Positions 31,913 through 41,180 of a stretch of DNA of 43,553 nt are shown here, in pieces; position 1 is the first letter of the stretch, and the number at the start of each line of letters is the position of its first letter. The position numbers and the translations under genes are program-made. The DNA lies in assembly GCA_024277725.1 (NCBI GenBank), contig JAJRUP010000138.1, positions 1 through 43,553 of the forward strand, read 5' to 3'. This DNA is from a bacterium. GTDB taxonomy: Bacteria; CG2-30-53-67. The notes beneath the pieces are model-generated. The model had not been told where the DNA came from. It did not search any database and worked only from the letters and a program-made list of their open reading frames with translations.

Positions 31913-32806
31913 TTGACGCTGATACCTCCTGTCAATGATTATCTCAGATCCCGGCCGATGCGGCGGGAGGAGAAGATCCGGATTGACGCGAAATCCTTCC
32001 GGAATCTGAGTAAGATCATCTATGAACGCTCCGGCATTCATGTGATGGAGGGGAAAGAGTACCTGCTGGAAAACCGCCTCGCCAACCGGCTCAAGGTGAA
32101 CAACTGTAAGTCCTTTGAGGAGTATGATTATTTTCTCCGTTATGAACCGGGTGGTGAGAAGGAAATTACCCGGATGGTGGAGTGTATTACCACCAACGAA
32201 ACCTATTTTTTCCGGGAAAAAAGCCACTTCACGATGTTGCGGGAAGAGATTCTGCCGCAACTGATCGCAAAGAAACGGACCTCGGGCAACCCGACGATTC
32301 GGATCTGGAGTGCCGCCTCGTCCACGGGAGAGGAGCCCTACACCATTTCCATTCTGGTGGAAGAGATGAAAAAGGAGTTGTCGGGGGTGCGGGTCGAGAT
32401 CCTTGCAAGTGACATCAATAATTCGGTGATCCGGGCGGCCCGCAGAGGGATCTACGGGGACAATACCGTTCGCCATGTTCCGCCGGATATCCGGATGCGA
32501 TATTTTCGAAAGATTGATGGACGTTATCATCTGGACGAGAGGATCAAGTCGCGGGTCCGTTTTGCCCGTCTGAATCTGGTGGACGAAAACCGGCTGCGAA
32601 TTGCCGCCGGGATGGATATCATCTTCTGCAAAAATGTGTTGATCTATTTTGATCTGGCCGCCAAGAAAAAGGTCGTCGATTCACTGTATGATTCCCTCTT
32701 GCCGGGCGGGTACCTTTTGATCGGAAAATCGGAAGCCCTCCATGATATTTCACGGGCCTTCCATCCGGTGAAAATGAGAAACGGTCTGGTCTTTCAGAAG
32801 GAATAG
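31913..32806 (+). CDS. cheR: Chemotaxis methyltransferase CheR (TTG start)
   Basis: CheR methylates glutamates of chemoreceptors with S-adenosylmethionine. I choose TTG 31913: GAAGGGGAG lies 7-8 bases upstream, overlapping the end of the HEAT gene, while the ATG at 31958 lacks a ribosome site. This gives 297 aa. The N-terminal helical domain (FRNLSKIIYERSGIHVMEGKEYLLENRLANRL) is followed by ECITTNETYFFRE and the SAM-binding motif IRIWSAASSTGEEPYTISI, then DIIFCKNVLIYFD and a C-terminal SLLPGGYLLIGKSEAL. All are typical of CheR. No TPR extension is present. Confidence 0.93.
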   Translation: MTLIPPVNDYLRSRPMRREEKIRIDAKSFRNLSKIIYERSGIHVMEGKEYLLENRLANRLKVNNCKSFEEYDYFLRYEPGGEKEITRMVECITTNETYFFREKSHFTMLREEILPQLIAKKRTSGNPTIRIWSAASSTGEEPYTISILVEEMKKELSGVRVEILASDINNSVIRAARRGIYGDNTVRHVPPDIRMRYFRKIDGRYHLDERIKSRVRFARLNLVDENRLRIAAGMDIIFCKNVLIYFDLAAKKKVVDSLYDSLLPGGYLLIGKSEALHDISRAFHPVKMRNGLVFQKE

Positions 32807-32936
32807 CAGAGCTGCCTGTGAACCTGGGAGCGAAAGAAGTCATCGGACGGTGTGTATCGCGAATCCGTCACCGTATTAATGACGACGCTTCAGGGGGTGG
32901 GGAGGAGAAAAATTAGCATGCGGAAAGGGGTTCTTC

Positions 32937-33305
32937 ATGGCTATCCGAATTCTGGTCGTTGATGATGACAGCATTACGAGGAAGTTTGTCAGCTTCATTC
33001 TGAGATCGGAAGGGTTTGAAGTCATTGCCGCACAAGATGGAATGGAGGCTTTGGAGGTGATGGGAGGGACGGAGGTGGACCTGGTCATTACCGATCTTAA
33101 CATGCCGAAGATGGACGGGGCCGAATTGATCCGGACCATCCGGAATGGGACGGTACAGGCCGATCTGCCCATCATCATGTTGAGCACGGAGGCGGATGAA
33201 GAAAGCCGGAATCTTGTTTTTCAGGCCGGGGTATCGGAATACATGATCAAGCCCGTATCCCGGAAAGTACTGACGGACAAGGTGCGGGATTGTGTTAAGA
33301 ATTGA
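32937..33305 (+). CDS. CheY-like single-domain response regulator (first copy)
   Basis: This 122-aa protein is a lone receiver domain. Key residues are present: the acidic pair and Asp9-Asp11 cluster (LVVDDD), phospho-acceptor Asp53 in VITDLNMPKMDG, Ser/Thr at 83-84 and Lys105 in YMIKP. It may be a CheY or a phosphate sink beside the more canonical copy encoded 36 bp later. A 130-bp gap separates it from cheR; that gap has an inverted ACGGTG/CACCGT and no gene. Confidence 0.9.
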   Translation: MAIRILVVDDDSITRKFVSFILRSEGFEVIAAQDGMEALEVMGGTEVDLVITDLNMPKMDGAELIRTIRNGTVQADLPIIMLSTEADEESRNLVFQAGVSEYMIKPVSRKVLTDKVRDCVKN

Positions 33306-33341
33306 GCGAGATGGATCACCCTCAACGGAAGGACTAACCCC

Positions 33342-33722
33342 ATGATTAACACCAATATTGATGTCCTGGTGGTGGATGATTTTCCAACGATGCGGAAGAT
33401 TATCATGAACCTGCTCAAACAACTCGGCTTCAAGAAGATCAAGGAAGCCGAAAACGGTGAGCATGCATTGAGTGTGATTAAGCAAGGCACCATTGATTTT
33501 GTCATTACCGATTGGAACATGCCAAAGATGACGGGTATCGATCTGTTGAAAACGATCCGGGCGGACACCGATCTCAAGTCGATGCCGGTATTGATGGTGA
33601 CGGCCGAAGCCGACAAGTCGAGTATCATCCAGGCGATACAGGCGGGCGTCAATAATTACATCGTGAAACCTTTTACGGCGGAAACCCTGAAGGAAAAGAT
33701 CGAGAAGATCTTTTTGAACTAA
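33342..33722 (+). CDS. cheY: Chemotaxis response regulator CheY
   Basis: This 126-aa receiver matches canonical CheY in register as well as sequence: Asp12 and Asp13, phospho-acceptor Asp57 in [12 protein letters not shown], Thr87 and Lys109, the same numbering as Escherichia coli CheY. It should bind the FliM N-terminal peptide when phosphorylated by CheA and change motor rotation. It lies directly upstream of cheA (33 bp gap). Confidence 0.95.
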   Translation: MINTNIDVLVVDDFPTMRKIIMNLLKQLGFKKIKEAENGEHALSVIKQGTIDFVITDWNMPKMTGIDLLKTIRADTDLKSMPVLMVTAEADKSSIIQAIQAGVNNYIVKPFTAETLKEKIEKIFLN

Positions 33723-33755
33723 CGGCGTACGTTAATGATGTGGAGGTTCTGATTT

Positions 33756-35588
33756 ATGACTGAAGGGATGATCCCAGATGAAATGAAGGAAATCGTTGAG
33801 GATTTTATCAGCGAGACCCATGAGAGCCTGGACAATCTGGAGCCGACCTTTGTCGAGCTGGAAAAGGACCCGGGCAATCTGGAGTTAATCAACAGTGTCT
33901 TCCGTGTGGTTCATTCCCTGAAAGGCGCAGCGGATTTCCTGGGTTTTCCAAAGGTGGTGAAGATCGCCCACAAATCGGAAAGCCTTTTCAACCGGTTGCG
34001 TAAAGAGGAAATGGTCCTCACCCCGGAGATCATGGATGTGGTTTTTGAAGCGGTGGATGTTTTAAAAGCGCTCATTCATGAGATCGAAACCGGAGAGACT
34101 GCGGATGTTGATGTTGAGGGAACGGCCGATCGGTTGGTGGCGCTTTTGTCGGGTGAGAAATCGGAAAAGAATGATCCCCCCGTCCCACCGGCACCAGAGA
34201 CCCTCACGCCGGAGAGTGCGCCGCCGCAGGTCGACGTCTCCACCGTGGAGGATCCCCCTCCGGCGGAGACTGCGCCGGTATCGACCGGCGAGAACGAAAG
34301 CGAAGAGGCGGCCCCTCCCTCGTCCGAACCCGAACCGGAGCCGGTGCAGCAACAGGTCACAACGCCGCCGGCCCACAAGGAATTCCATGAGAGCGGGGTG
34401 GAACAGACGATCCGCGTTGAGGTGGAACGTCTTGATTCCGTGATGAATCTTGTGGGAGAACTCGTGCTGGCCCGGAACCGTCTGTTCAAGATCAATCACG
34501 ATCTGGAACAATCCTATGGGGAGGATACGCGGATTCAGGACCTCATCGACACGACCCTCCAGTTGAGTCTCCTGACCACCGACCTGCAACTGGCCGTACT
34601 CAAAACCCGCATGCAGCCGCTCAAAAAGGTCTTCAGCAAGATCCCCCGCATGATACGGGACCTGGCCCGGAAGATGATGAAGGAGGTTGATCTTCAGATT
34701 GTCGGTGAAGAGACGGAAGTGGACAAGTCGGTGATCGAGGCGATCGGTGATCCCCTGGTCCACCTGATTCGAAATGCCGTCGATCACGGAATCGAGATTC
34801 CTGATTTTCGCGTGCCCCTGGGGAAACCGGAAAAAGGGATGATTCGGGTTTCCGCCTCGTATGAGGGGGACCACATTCTTATTGATATTGAAGACGACGG
34901 AAAGGGCATGGACCCGGAACAGTTGCGGCAGACGGCTGTGGAGAAGGGCATCCTGGATGCCGCCGAAGCGGAACGTCTTTCCGTCAAGGAATGTTTCAAT
35001 CTGATCTTTGCTCCCGGATTCAGTACGGCCGCAAGGATTACCAGCACCTCCGGCCGGGGGGTCGGGATGGATGTCGTCAAGACCAATATCGCCAAGCTGA
35101 ACGGCTCCGTCAATGTCGAAAGCCAATTGGGGGTAGGGAGCAAATTCCGTATCCGGCTTCCTCTCACTGTGGCGATTATCCAGTCCCTGATGGTCGGAGT
35201 GGAAGAGGAGATCTATGCCATTCCCTTGAGTTCCGTCATCGAAACGTTGCGTGTGACACCGCAGGAGATCCAGACGGTTGATGACAAGGAGGTCATTACC
35301 CTGCGCGATGAGATCCTTCCTCTTGTGCATCTCTCCGAAAGGGTGGGACTGCCCCCGACGGCACTGGAGCAGCATGAGCAGATGTATGTGGTGGTGACGT
35401 CCGTGGCGGAAAAGAAGGTGGGGCTGATGGTGACGAAGCTTTATGGACAGGAAGAGATCGTCATTAAATCGCTGGGCAACTATCTCAAGGGCCATCCGGA
35501 GTTTTCCGGTGCTACATTGACGGGCGACGGAAAGGTCATCATGATTCTCGATATCGTCGGTTTGCAGAAACAACCGGTTCTGGCATGA
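33756..35588 (+). CDS. cheA: Chemotaxis histidine kinase CheA
   Basis: CheA is the signalling kinase that phosphorylates CheY and CheB. The 610-aa protein has an N-terminal Hpt domain with phospho-acceptor His53 (FRVVHSLKGAADFLGF), then a Pro/Glu-rich linker (about 135-210) where a CheY/CheB-binding P2 domain is normally found, a P3 dimerisation domain (RVEVERLDSVMNLVGELVLARNRL), the P4 ATPase domain (LVHLIRNAVDHGIE, DIEDDGKGMD, GRGVGMDVVKTNI) and a C-terminal CheW-like P5 domain. The lack of a visible P2 domain is the only oddity; such CheA proteins are known and should still phosphorylate their partners. Confidence 0.96.
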   Translation: MTEGMIPDEMKEIVEDFISETHESLDNLEPTFVELEKDPGNLELINSVFRVVHSLKGAADFLGFPKVVKIAHKSESLFNRLRKEEMVLTPEIMDVVFEAVDVLKALIHEIETGETADVDVEGTADRLVALLSGEKSEKNDPPVPPAPETLTPESAPPQVDVSTVEDPPPAETAPVSTGENESEEAAPPSSEPEPEPVQQQVTTPPAHKEFHESGVEQTIRVEVERLDSVMNLVGELVLARNRLFKINHDLEQSYGEDTRIQDLIDTTLQLSLLTTDLQLAVLKTRMQPLKKVFSKIPRMIRDLARKMMKEVDLQIVGEETEVDKSVIEAIGDPLVHLIRNAVDHGIEIPDFRVPLGKPEKGMIRVSASYEGDHILIDIEDDGKGMDPEQLRQTAVEKGILDAAEAERLSVKECFNLIFAPGFSTAARITSTSGRGVGMDVVKTNIAKLNGSVNVESQLGVGSKFRIRLPLTVAIIQSLMVGVEEEIYAIPLSSVIETLRVTPQEIQTVDDKEVITLRDEILPLVHLSERVGLPPTALEQHEQMYVVVTSVAEKKVGLMVTKLYGQEEIVIKSLGNYLKGHPEFSGATLTGDGKVIMILDIVGLQKQPVLA

Positions 35589-35625
35589 AGCGCGTTTGGG
35601 CCGGGCCGTCTCCATGGGAGAACAC

Positions 35626-36747
35626 ATGACAAAGCACAATGTGCATGCAAGGCAGACGGACAATGAGATCCGGGTCCTGGTCGTTGATGACTCTTTTTTC
35701 ATGCGGTCGCTGATCCGGAAATTTCTGGAATCCGACCCGGCGATCCGGGTGGTCGGTACGGCCCGAAACGGTCAAGAGGGCGTGAAAAAGGTCCTGGATC
35801 TTCATCCCGATGTAGTCACCCTCGATGTGGAGATGCCCGAAATGGACGGACTGTCCGCTTTGCTGGAGATCATGAAAAAGGCCCCCTGCCCGGTGATTAT
35901 GGTCAGTTCCGTCACCGAGGAAGGATCCCGGGCGACCTTCGATGCCCTGGATCTGGGTGCCGTAGATTTTATCCACAAAGTGCGTGACGGCGATATTTCG
36001 GGGATTATCCAGATTCGTGAGACGCTTATTCGGAAGGTAATGGGTTGTGCCTTATCCAATCCGTCCCCAAGAAAGAATCGGATGCCGTTTCCTCCGGTTA
36101 CGGAGAAGGTACAACCGGTACCGCGAGAGTCGTCGGTGATCGATGTGATCGTGATCGGCGCCTCGACCGGCGGCCCGAGCGCACTGCAGGATGTGATTCC
36201 TCGTCTGCCGGAAACCTTGGGGGCCGCCGTGATTCTTGTACAGCATATGCCGAAGGAATTTACACGGGCCTTTGCGGAGCGGTTGAACATGGTAAGCCGC
36301 CTTTCGGTCAAGGAAGCGGAGGAAGGGGACTCCATCGTCCCCGGGAGGGTCTTCATTGCACCGGGAGGCCGCCATCTGTCCGTGGAAAGACCCGCCGGGG
36401 AAGGCGGCAGGATCCATCTTTCCGACTCCCCGGCAGGTCTTCTTTACCGTCCCTCCGTGGATGTGGCCATGGAATCCATTGCACGGGCTTACCGGGAGAA
36501 GGCCCTGGGAGTGATCATGACGGGGATGGGGTGCGACGGCAAGGAAGGGATGGCGATGATCAAAAATTTCTCCGGAAGGACATTGGCCCAGGATCATGAG
36601 AGCTGTGTGGTGGATGGGATGCCCGGTTCCGCCGTAAACGCGGGTGTAGTCGAGGAACGGGTGCCGTTGAAGCGATTGGCGGAGAGCATCATGGAAATCG
36701 TTTATGGTGAAAAGGAGAATCACCTTCGAAAAGGAGTTCGGGCATGA
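35626..36747 (+). CDS. cheB: Chemotaxis methylesterase CheB
   Basis: CheB removes methyl groups and deamidates receptors when phosphorylated. I start at ATG 35626 (GGAG 5 bases upstream); earlier in-frame starts add residues without homology. The 373-aa product has a receiver domain (Asp67 in [12 protein letters not shown]), a linker, and a methylesterase domain with the catalytic set Ser180 (GASTGGP), His207 (VQHMP) and Asp304 (GMGCDGKEG). It is complete. Its TGA overlaps the chemoreceptor ATG, so the two are coupled. Confidence 0.96.
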   Translation: MTKHNVHARQTDNEIRVLVVDDSFFMRSLIRKFLESDPAIRVVGTARNGQEGVKKVLDLHPDVVTLDVEMPEMDGLSALLEIMKKAPCPVIMVSSVTEEGSRATFDALDLGAVDFIHKVRDGDISGIIQIRETLIRKVMGCALSNPSPRKNRMPFPPVTEKVQPVPRESSVIDVIVIGASTGGPSALQDVIPRLPETLGAAVILVQHMPKEFTRAFAERLNMVSRLSVKEAEEGDSIVPGRVFIAPGGRHLSVERPAGEGGRIHLSDSPAGLLYRPSVDVAMESIARAYREKALGVIMTGMGCDGKEGMAMIKNFSGRTLAQDHESCVVDGMPGSAVNAGVVEERVPLKRLAESIMEIVYGEKENHLRKGVRA

Positions 36748-38027
36748 GGATTACAATCGGTCACAAGCTTGTTCTGGCTGCGGTATTGATCACGGCGGGG
36801 ATCCTCCTGGTGAGCGGTGAGGCGCTGCTGAATCTTCGGGACATACAGGCCGGATATCAGGTGGAGCTCCAGCAATATTCGCAATCGAAAGAGCTCACCG
36901 CCGCTGCGGTGCGAACCGGTTCGGTTGCGAAGGCACTGCAAAACTTCAAGAAGAAGTTAATGATCATGGCGGGATTCCTGATCATTCTCTCCTGGGCAGT
37001 GGCCATGCTGCTGTATCGGAATATTATTACTCCCCTTCAACGGATTTCCATAATGGTCCGAAATGTGGCCGCCGGAGATTTCATGACCGACATCGAAGCC
37101 GTGGAGAGCCACGATGAACTGGGTGACCTCTATGGTGAAATGATGAAGCTCAAACAGAACCTGGGGGGGCTGATTGAGGGAGTGGCACAAAGCAGCGCTC
37201 ATCTGGCCTCGGCCTCGGAGGAGTTTTCCAGTGTCTCGACGCAGATGACCCGGCGGATGACGGACCAGGCCCGGCGAGGGGAGGAGATTTCGTCCGCGGT
37301 GGAAGAGATGAATTGTTCCATCCAGGGGGTGGCCCGGTCTGCCGAAGAATCGTCTCAGGCGGCGGAGGAGATGGTTCACCTTGTCCGGGAAGGAAACGAA
37401 AAAAATGAAGAGATTCAGACAACATTGAACCGGTTTTCAACGGTTCTTGCGCAGTCCTCTGAAATGAGCGCCGATCTCTCGCGAAAGAGTCAGGAGATTG
37501 GAAATATTACGAAGGTCATCGACGATATCGTGGAACAGACCCATCTTCTTGCCTTCAATGCCGCCATCGAGGCGGCCCATGCCGGTGAACAGGGGAGGGG
37601 GTTTGCCGTGGTCGCCGATGAAGTCCGGAAACTTTCGGAGCGGACCTCCAAGGCAACCAAGGAGATCGTGCAGATGATCGATCAGATCCAGACCGTCAGT
37701 GGTGACGCTGTGGTGAGTCTTTGTGATGGGATTGAACTGATGGAGGCGAGTTCGGAACGCAATCAGGAGAACAAGCTGCTTTTGCAGCAGATCCTCAGCA
37801 GTGTTGTTCAAGTGAAGGAGCAGGTACAGCAGATTTCCACATCCGCCCAGGAGGAAGCGAATACCTCCGGGATCATCTCGCAGAAGATTCAGGAGATTGC
37901 ACTTCTCGGCAGAGAGGCCTCCAACGAAGGGGAAAAATCTCGGAAGGCTTGTGAAAACCTGAGTCGCCTGGCAGCGGAGATGGAACGGGAGCTGTCGGTT
38001 TTCAAGGTGAATAAAAGGGGTGGATAA
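36744..38027 (+). CDS. Methyl-accepting chemotaxis protein with a very small periplasmic part
   Basis: This 427-aa chemoreceptor has two membrane segments (about 8-27 and 72-93) separated by only about 45 residues, too few for a usual ligand-binding domain. A HAMP-like region follows ([19 protein letters not shown]), then a long coiled coil and the signalling tip [37 protein letters not shown] (shown here as its recognisable run), and the return helix. No C-terminal CheR-tethering pentapeptide is seen. It overlaps cheB by 4 bp and lies inside the che operon, so it is probably a core receptor that senses membrane, energy state or a partner protein. Confidence 0.93.
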   Translation: MRITIGHKLVLAAVLITAGILLVSGEALLNLRDIQAGYQVELQQYSQSKELTAAAVRTGSVAKALQNFKKKLMIMAGFLIILSWAVAMLLYRNIITPLQRISIMVRNVAAGDFMTDIEAVESHDELGDLYGEMMKLKQNLGGLIEGVAQSSAHLASASEEFSSVSTQMTRRMTDQARRGEEISSAVEEMNCSIQGVARSAEESSQAAEEMVHLVREGNEKNEEIQTTLNRFSTVLAQSSEMSADLSRKSQEIGNITKVIDDIVEQTHLLAFNAAIEAAHAGEQGRGFAVVADEVRKLSERTSKATKEIVQMIDQIQTVSGDAVVSLCDGIELMEASSERNQENKLLLQQILSSVVQVKEQVQQISTSAQEEANTSGIISQKIQEIALLGREASNEGEKSRKACENLSRLAAEMERELSVFKVNKRGG

Positions 38028-38075
38028 AGGATCGGTTTTTTAATTATATACCAAAGCGGTTTGGAGGAATGTGTT

Positions 38076-38924
38076 ATGACTGCAACGATTGAAGAAGTGA
38101 TCATGGAGGCCTGTGATCTGCCGGCGGTGCCCGACGTTGCCAACAAGGTGATGAAGCTCCTGGCCGATCCCAACACCTCCTCGGCGATGGTCTGCCGGAC
38201 CATCTCGGATGATCCGGCCCTGACGGCCCGGATCCTCAAAATTTCAAATTCCGCTTTTTACGGTTGCCTGCGGACGATCAACAATCTCCAGTCGGCCATC
38301 GTGATTATCGGGTATAGTGCCATCCGAAGTCTGGTGATCGCGGTTTCGACGAAGGAGGTCTACAAGAATTTCGGGCTGACGGAACGGATGCTCTGGGAGC
38401 ATTCGGTGGGGATGGGAATCGCCTCCCATATCCTGGCCAAGGAGGCCAAAATCAGCAAGGTCGATGATGTCTTCGTCTGCGGTCTCATGCACGACATCGG
38501 GAAGGTCATCATGAACAACAGTAACAGTGATCTCTACAATACTGTCATGGAACGGACCTACAATGAGGGGATTTCTGCGCTGGAAGCGGAACAGGACCTC
38601 TTTGGTTTTACCCATCCCGAAGTCGGGGGACTGGTGATCAAGAAGTGGAATCTCACCGATGAGCTGGAAAAGGCGGTGCAATTCCATCATGATCTGCAGA
38701 AGGTGGCCGGCGAGGATAAATACATTCTTACGCTTACCTCGATCATCAATCTTGCCGACACGATTTGCCGACGCCTGGGGATTGGGACCAAGGGGCCCGA
38801 TGAAGGCATCGATGTGAAGGGAACGGAGGCAGCAAAAACCCTGGGGTTCACGGCGGCACAACTCGACGAGTTGATCCCGATGATTGCAAAGACGTATAGC
38901 GAAGAAAAGAATATCTTTGAGTAA
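38076..38924 (+). CDS. HDOD domain protein
   Basis: HDOD proteins are HD-like signalling proteins that usually lack metal-binding residues. This 282-aa protein starts at ATG 38076 (GGAGGA about 9 bases upstream). It has the family pattern: LPAVPDVANKVMKLLADPNTSSAMVCRTISDDPALTARILKISNSAFYG near the N-terminus and later MHDIGKVIMNNS and HPEVGGLVIKKWNL. The HD pair in MHDIGK is kept, so weak hydrolase activity cannot be excluded. HDOD proteins are frequent in chemotaxis and c-di-GMP neighbourhoods; the exact target is unknown. Confidence 0.92.
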   Translation: MTATIEEVIMEACDLPAVPDVANKVMKLLADPNTSSAMVCRTISDDPALTARILKISNSAFYGCLRTINNLQSAIVIIGYSAIRSLVIAVSTKEVYKNFGLTERMLWEHSVGMGIASHILAKEAKISKVDDVFVCGLMHDIGKVIMNNSNSDLYNTVMERTYNEGISALEAEQDLFGFTHPEVGGLVIKKWNLTDELEKAVQFHHDLQKVAGEDKYILTLTSIINLADTICRRLGIGTKGPDEGIDVKGTEAAKTLGFTAAQLDELIPMIAKTYSEEKNIFE

Positions 38925-38949
38925 GCACTTCGGGGGGTTGGAGGACTTT

Positions 38950-39384
38950 ATGGAGATCAAGACGGACGAGAGGAAGTCGCTCTATACCATTCGTGTTGCA
39001 GCCGAACTTTCCGGTGTTTCCCCCGGAACAATACGTGAATACGAGCGTCAGGGATTGCTCCGGGTCTATCGGGATCCGAGCAGCCGTCATCGACTTTTCT
39101 CCGCCCTGGAAATCAACTGGGTGCGGCAGATCTGGCATCTCATTCATGAGGAGCGGCTCAATGTGGAGGGAATCCGGCGTCTCTTGACGGTCGTGCCCTG
39201 TTTTGAAATTGCCAAATGTTCCCGGGAAATACGGGAGGTCTGTCCCGTCGTCCGGGAGAAGGATCACCCCTGCTGGGCGTCAAAATGCCTGCCTCTGTGC
39301 TGTGGGGAGTCGGGGCGTAATTGCCAATCCTGCGAGGTGTATACGCTTTCTCAGCAGAATCCGGTGCTGATCCCGAAGGTATAA
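38950..39384 (+). CDS. MerR-like protein with a nine-cysteine C-terminal region
   Basis: The N-terminal 75 residues are a MerR-type winged helix-turn-helix (LYTIRVAAELSGVSPGTIREYERQGLLRVYRD, RHRLFSALEINWVRQI). The rest (residues 84-128) holds nine cysteines at 84, 90, 98, 108, 113, 117, 118, 125 and 128, with PC-F-x4-C, CPVV and PCW patterns like the so-called two-CW motif seen in other deltaproteobacterial proteins. A metal- or redox-sensing role is an inference. Start: ATG 38950 behind GGAGGAC; an in-frame ATG at 38884 lies inside the HDOD gene. It lies between the HDOD gene and cheW, an unusual place for a MerR regulator. The length is 144 aa. Confidence 0.85.
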   Translation: MEIKTDERKSLYTIRVAAELSGVSPGTIREYERQGLLRVYRDPSSRHRLFSALEINWVRQIWHLIHEERLNVEGIRRLLTVVPCFEIAKCSREIREVCPVVREKDHPCWASKCLPLCCGESGRNCQSCEVYTLSQQNPVLIPKV

Positions 39385-39455
39385 GTTGCCGGGAAGGGGG
39401 TACCGACCTTTGCAGGCGACTCCCGGCCCGTCCAAAAAGAAAAAGGGGGTGAGCA

Positions 39456-39926
39456 ATGTCTACGGAAGTCATTCAGGAGCATGTTGCCCAAAAAAACCTT
39501 GTGCAGTTGGTTACGTTTCACGTGGGCCGGGAAGAATATGCAGTGGATATTCTACGTGTCCAGGAGATTATCCGGCTCCAGGACATGACCCGGGTGCCCA
39601 ACACGCCGGATTACCTGAAGGGAGTGATCAATCTTCGAGGAAAGATCGTCCCCGTCATGGATCTTCGGAGCCGGTTCAGAATGGAAGCAATTGAGCTGGG
39701 GAAGGAAGCGAGAATTGTGGTCGTGGAAGATGCGGAGAAAAACGTCGGGTTGATCGTTGATTCCATGTCCGAGGTTTTGAGCATCCCCGATACCTTCATC
39801 CTGGCGCCGCCCGATAGTGGGGACGGCTCGGGCAATGTGGAGTTTATCCAGGGGGTGGCGAAGTTGGAGGACCGACTGCTGGTTTTTCTCAGCCTGGAAA
39901 CCCTCCTGGGAGAGCATGGCCTTTAA
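39456..39926 (+). CDS. cheW: Chemotaxis adaptor protein CheW
   Basis: CheW couples receptors to CheA in the core signalling array. The 156-aa product shows the family sequence throughout: VTFHVGREEYAVDILRVQEIIR, RVPNTPDYLKGVINLRGKIVPVMDLRSRF and EKNVGLIVDSMSEVLSIP. The length is normal. The start follows AAAAAGGGGGTGAGCA. The 71-bp gap before it has an inverted GCCGGGA/TCCCGGC (39388-39394, 39421-39427) that could be a local hairpin. Confidence 0.96.
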   Translation: MSTEVIQEHVAQKNLVQLVTFHVGREEYAVDILRVQEIIRLQDMTRVPNTPDYLKGVINLRGKIVPVMDLRSRFRMEAIELGKEARIVVVEDAEKNVGLIVDSMSEVLSIPDTFILAPPDSGDGSGNVEFIQGVAKLEDRLLVFLSLETLLGEHGL

Positions 39927-39938
39927 AGGGACAGGGGA

Positions 39939-41150
39939 ATGCTGAAGAAGATCCATATCAACGACCTGCAAATCGGCATGTATGTTGAGAAAGTGGATCG
40001 CTCCTGGATCGAGATCCCTTTCTTTAAAAAACATATCCGGTCTTTGCAACAGGTTGAAAAACTCCGGGAGTATCATGTCGAGGTCTTGTACGTGGATACG
40101 GAGAAGGGCGACTGGGTTGAATCGGCCCCGTCATCCGGACAGTGTCCCGTCCGGGAAGCGAAGACGGAACCGGGACCCGTCGAGGGGACGAAGACCGGGG
40201 AGATCCCCTCCATCTTTGATGCAGAGGAGATCCGGGTTGCCCGCGCCCTGCAGCAGCAGGCCGTGGAATGCGTCCAAGGGGTCTACCGGAATATTGCCGA
40301 AGAAGAATCTCCCGATCTGGAAGCCGCCGAAGAGGTGGTCGGCCGGATGATCCATCATATTACCCACCATCCCAATGTTCTCTTTACTCTGTCCAAACTA
40401 CAGGATTTCGACGAATATACCTTTATGCACTGTGTGAATGTTTCGACCTTCTCTCTGATTATCGGGAAGGCCTTGCATTATACCCAGAACGAGCTGAAAA
40501 AACTTGGTGTGGGAGCCTTGTTTCACGATGTGGGAAAGACCCGCGTGGACAAGAAGATCCTGAACAAGCCGGGCAAGCTTGATGCCGGGGAGTTGATGGT
40601 GATCCGGAAGCATCCTATTTTCAGTGTGGAACTGCTCCGGGAGGTCCCGGGGATGAGAATGGAAAGCATGCGGGTCGTCCTGGAACATCACGAACGTATC
40701 TCCGGGGGGGGCTATCCCCGGGGACTGAAGGGGAAGGAGATCTCCCCCTTCGGGCAGATCGCCGCCATTGCCGATGTTTACGATGCCATGACCACCGACC
40801 GGGTCTATCAGAAAAAGCTTCTGCCCTATGCAGCGGTTTCCCGCATCTACCGGATGACGAAAGAGAATTTCGATCCAGGCCTGGTGGAGCGATTTATTGC
40901 CCGGATCGGTGTTTATCCGGTGGGCACAGTGGTCGTCCTCTCTTCCGGTGAGATCGGAGTGGTAACGGAGATCCACCGTGATCATCTCCTCTCCCCCATT
41001 GTGCTGATCTTCGTTGACCCGGCGGGCAACAGGATCGAGACCCCGGACCGGATTGATCTGCTCCATGATCATCATAATCGCAAAATCGAGCAGGTGATTC
41101 ATCCGGAAGAGGCCGGCATCTCTCTGGAGGTATTGGTGAATAGCACCTGA
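39939..41150 (+). CDS. HD-GYP cyclic di-GMP phosphodiesterase with N-terminal DUF3391
   Basis: This 403-aa protein should hydrolyse cyclic di-GMP. Residues 1-60 match the DUF3391 pattern (HINDLQIGMYVEKVDRSW, VLYVDTEKG). After a linker, the HD-GYP domain (about 140-340) keeps HD in LFHDVGK (His196, Asp197), KHPIFSVELL, LEHHER and the GYP signature GGGYPRGLKGKEIS (258-260), plus FGQIAAIADVYDAMTTDR. All metal ligands seem present, so it is probably active. It begins 12 bp after cheW, which ties cyclic di-GMP turnover to chemotaxis or motility control. Confidence 0.95.
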   Translation: MLKKIHINDLQIGMYVEKVDRSWIEIPFFKKHIRSLQQVEKLREYHVEVLYVDTEKGDWVESAPSSGQCPVREAKTEPGPVEGTKTGEIPSIFDAEEIRVARALQQQAVECVQGVYRNIAEEESPDLEAAEEVVGRMIHHITHHPNVLFTLSKLQDFDEYTFMHCVNVSTFSLIIGKALHYTQNELKKLGVGALFHDVGKTRVDKKILNKPGKLDAGELMVIRKHPIFSVELLREVPGMRMESMRVVLEHHERISGGGYPRGLKGKEISPFGQIAAIADVYDAMTTDRVYQKKLLPYAAVSRIYRMTKENFDPGLVERFIARIGVYPVGTVVVLSSGEIGVVTEIHRDHLLSPIVLIFVDPAGNRIETPDRIDLLHDHHNRKIEQVIHPEEAGISLEVLVNST

Positions 41151-41180
41151 GATCCTGTCCAGGCAGGCGGGGAGAAAGAA

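Noticed and set aside
34062-35702. 546-codon minus-strand frame opposite cheA
   Set aside because: Shadow of cheA; composition is His/Arg/Leu rich as expected for an antisense reading.
39385-39455. Cyclic di-GMP riboswitch before cheW and the HD-GYP gene
   Set aside because: There is only a simple GCCGGGA/TCCCGGC pair; the conserved GEMM core is absent.
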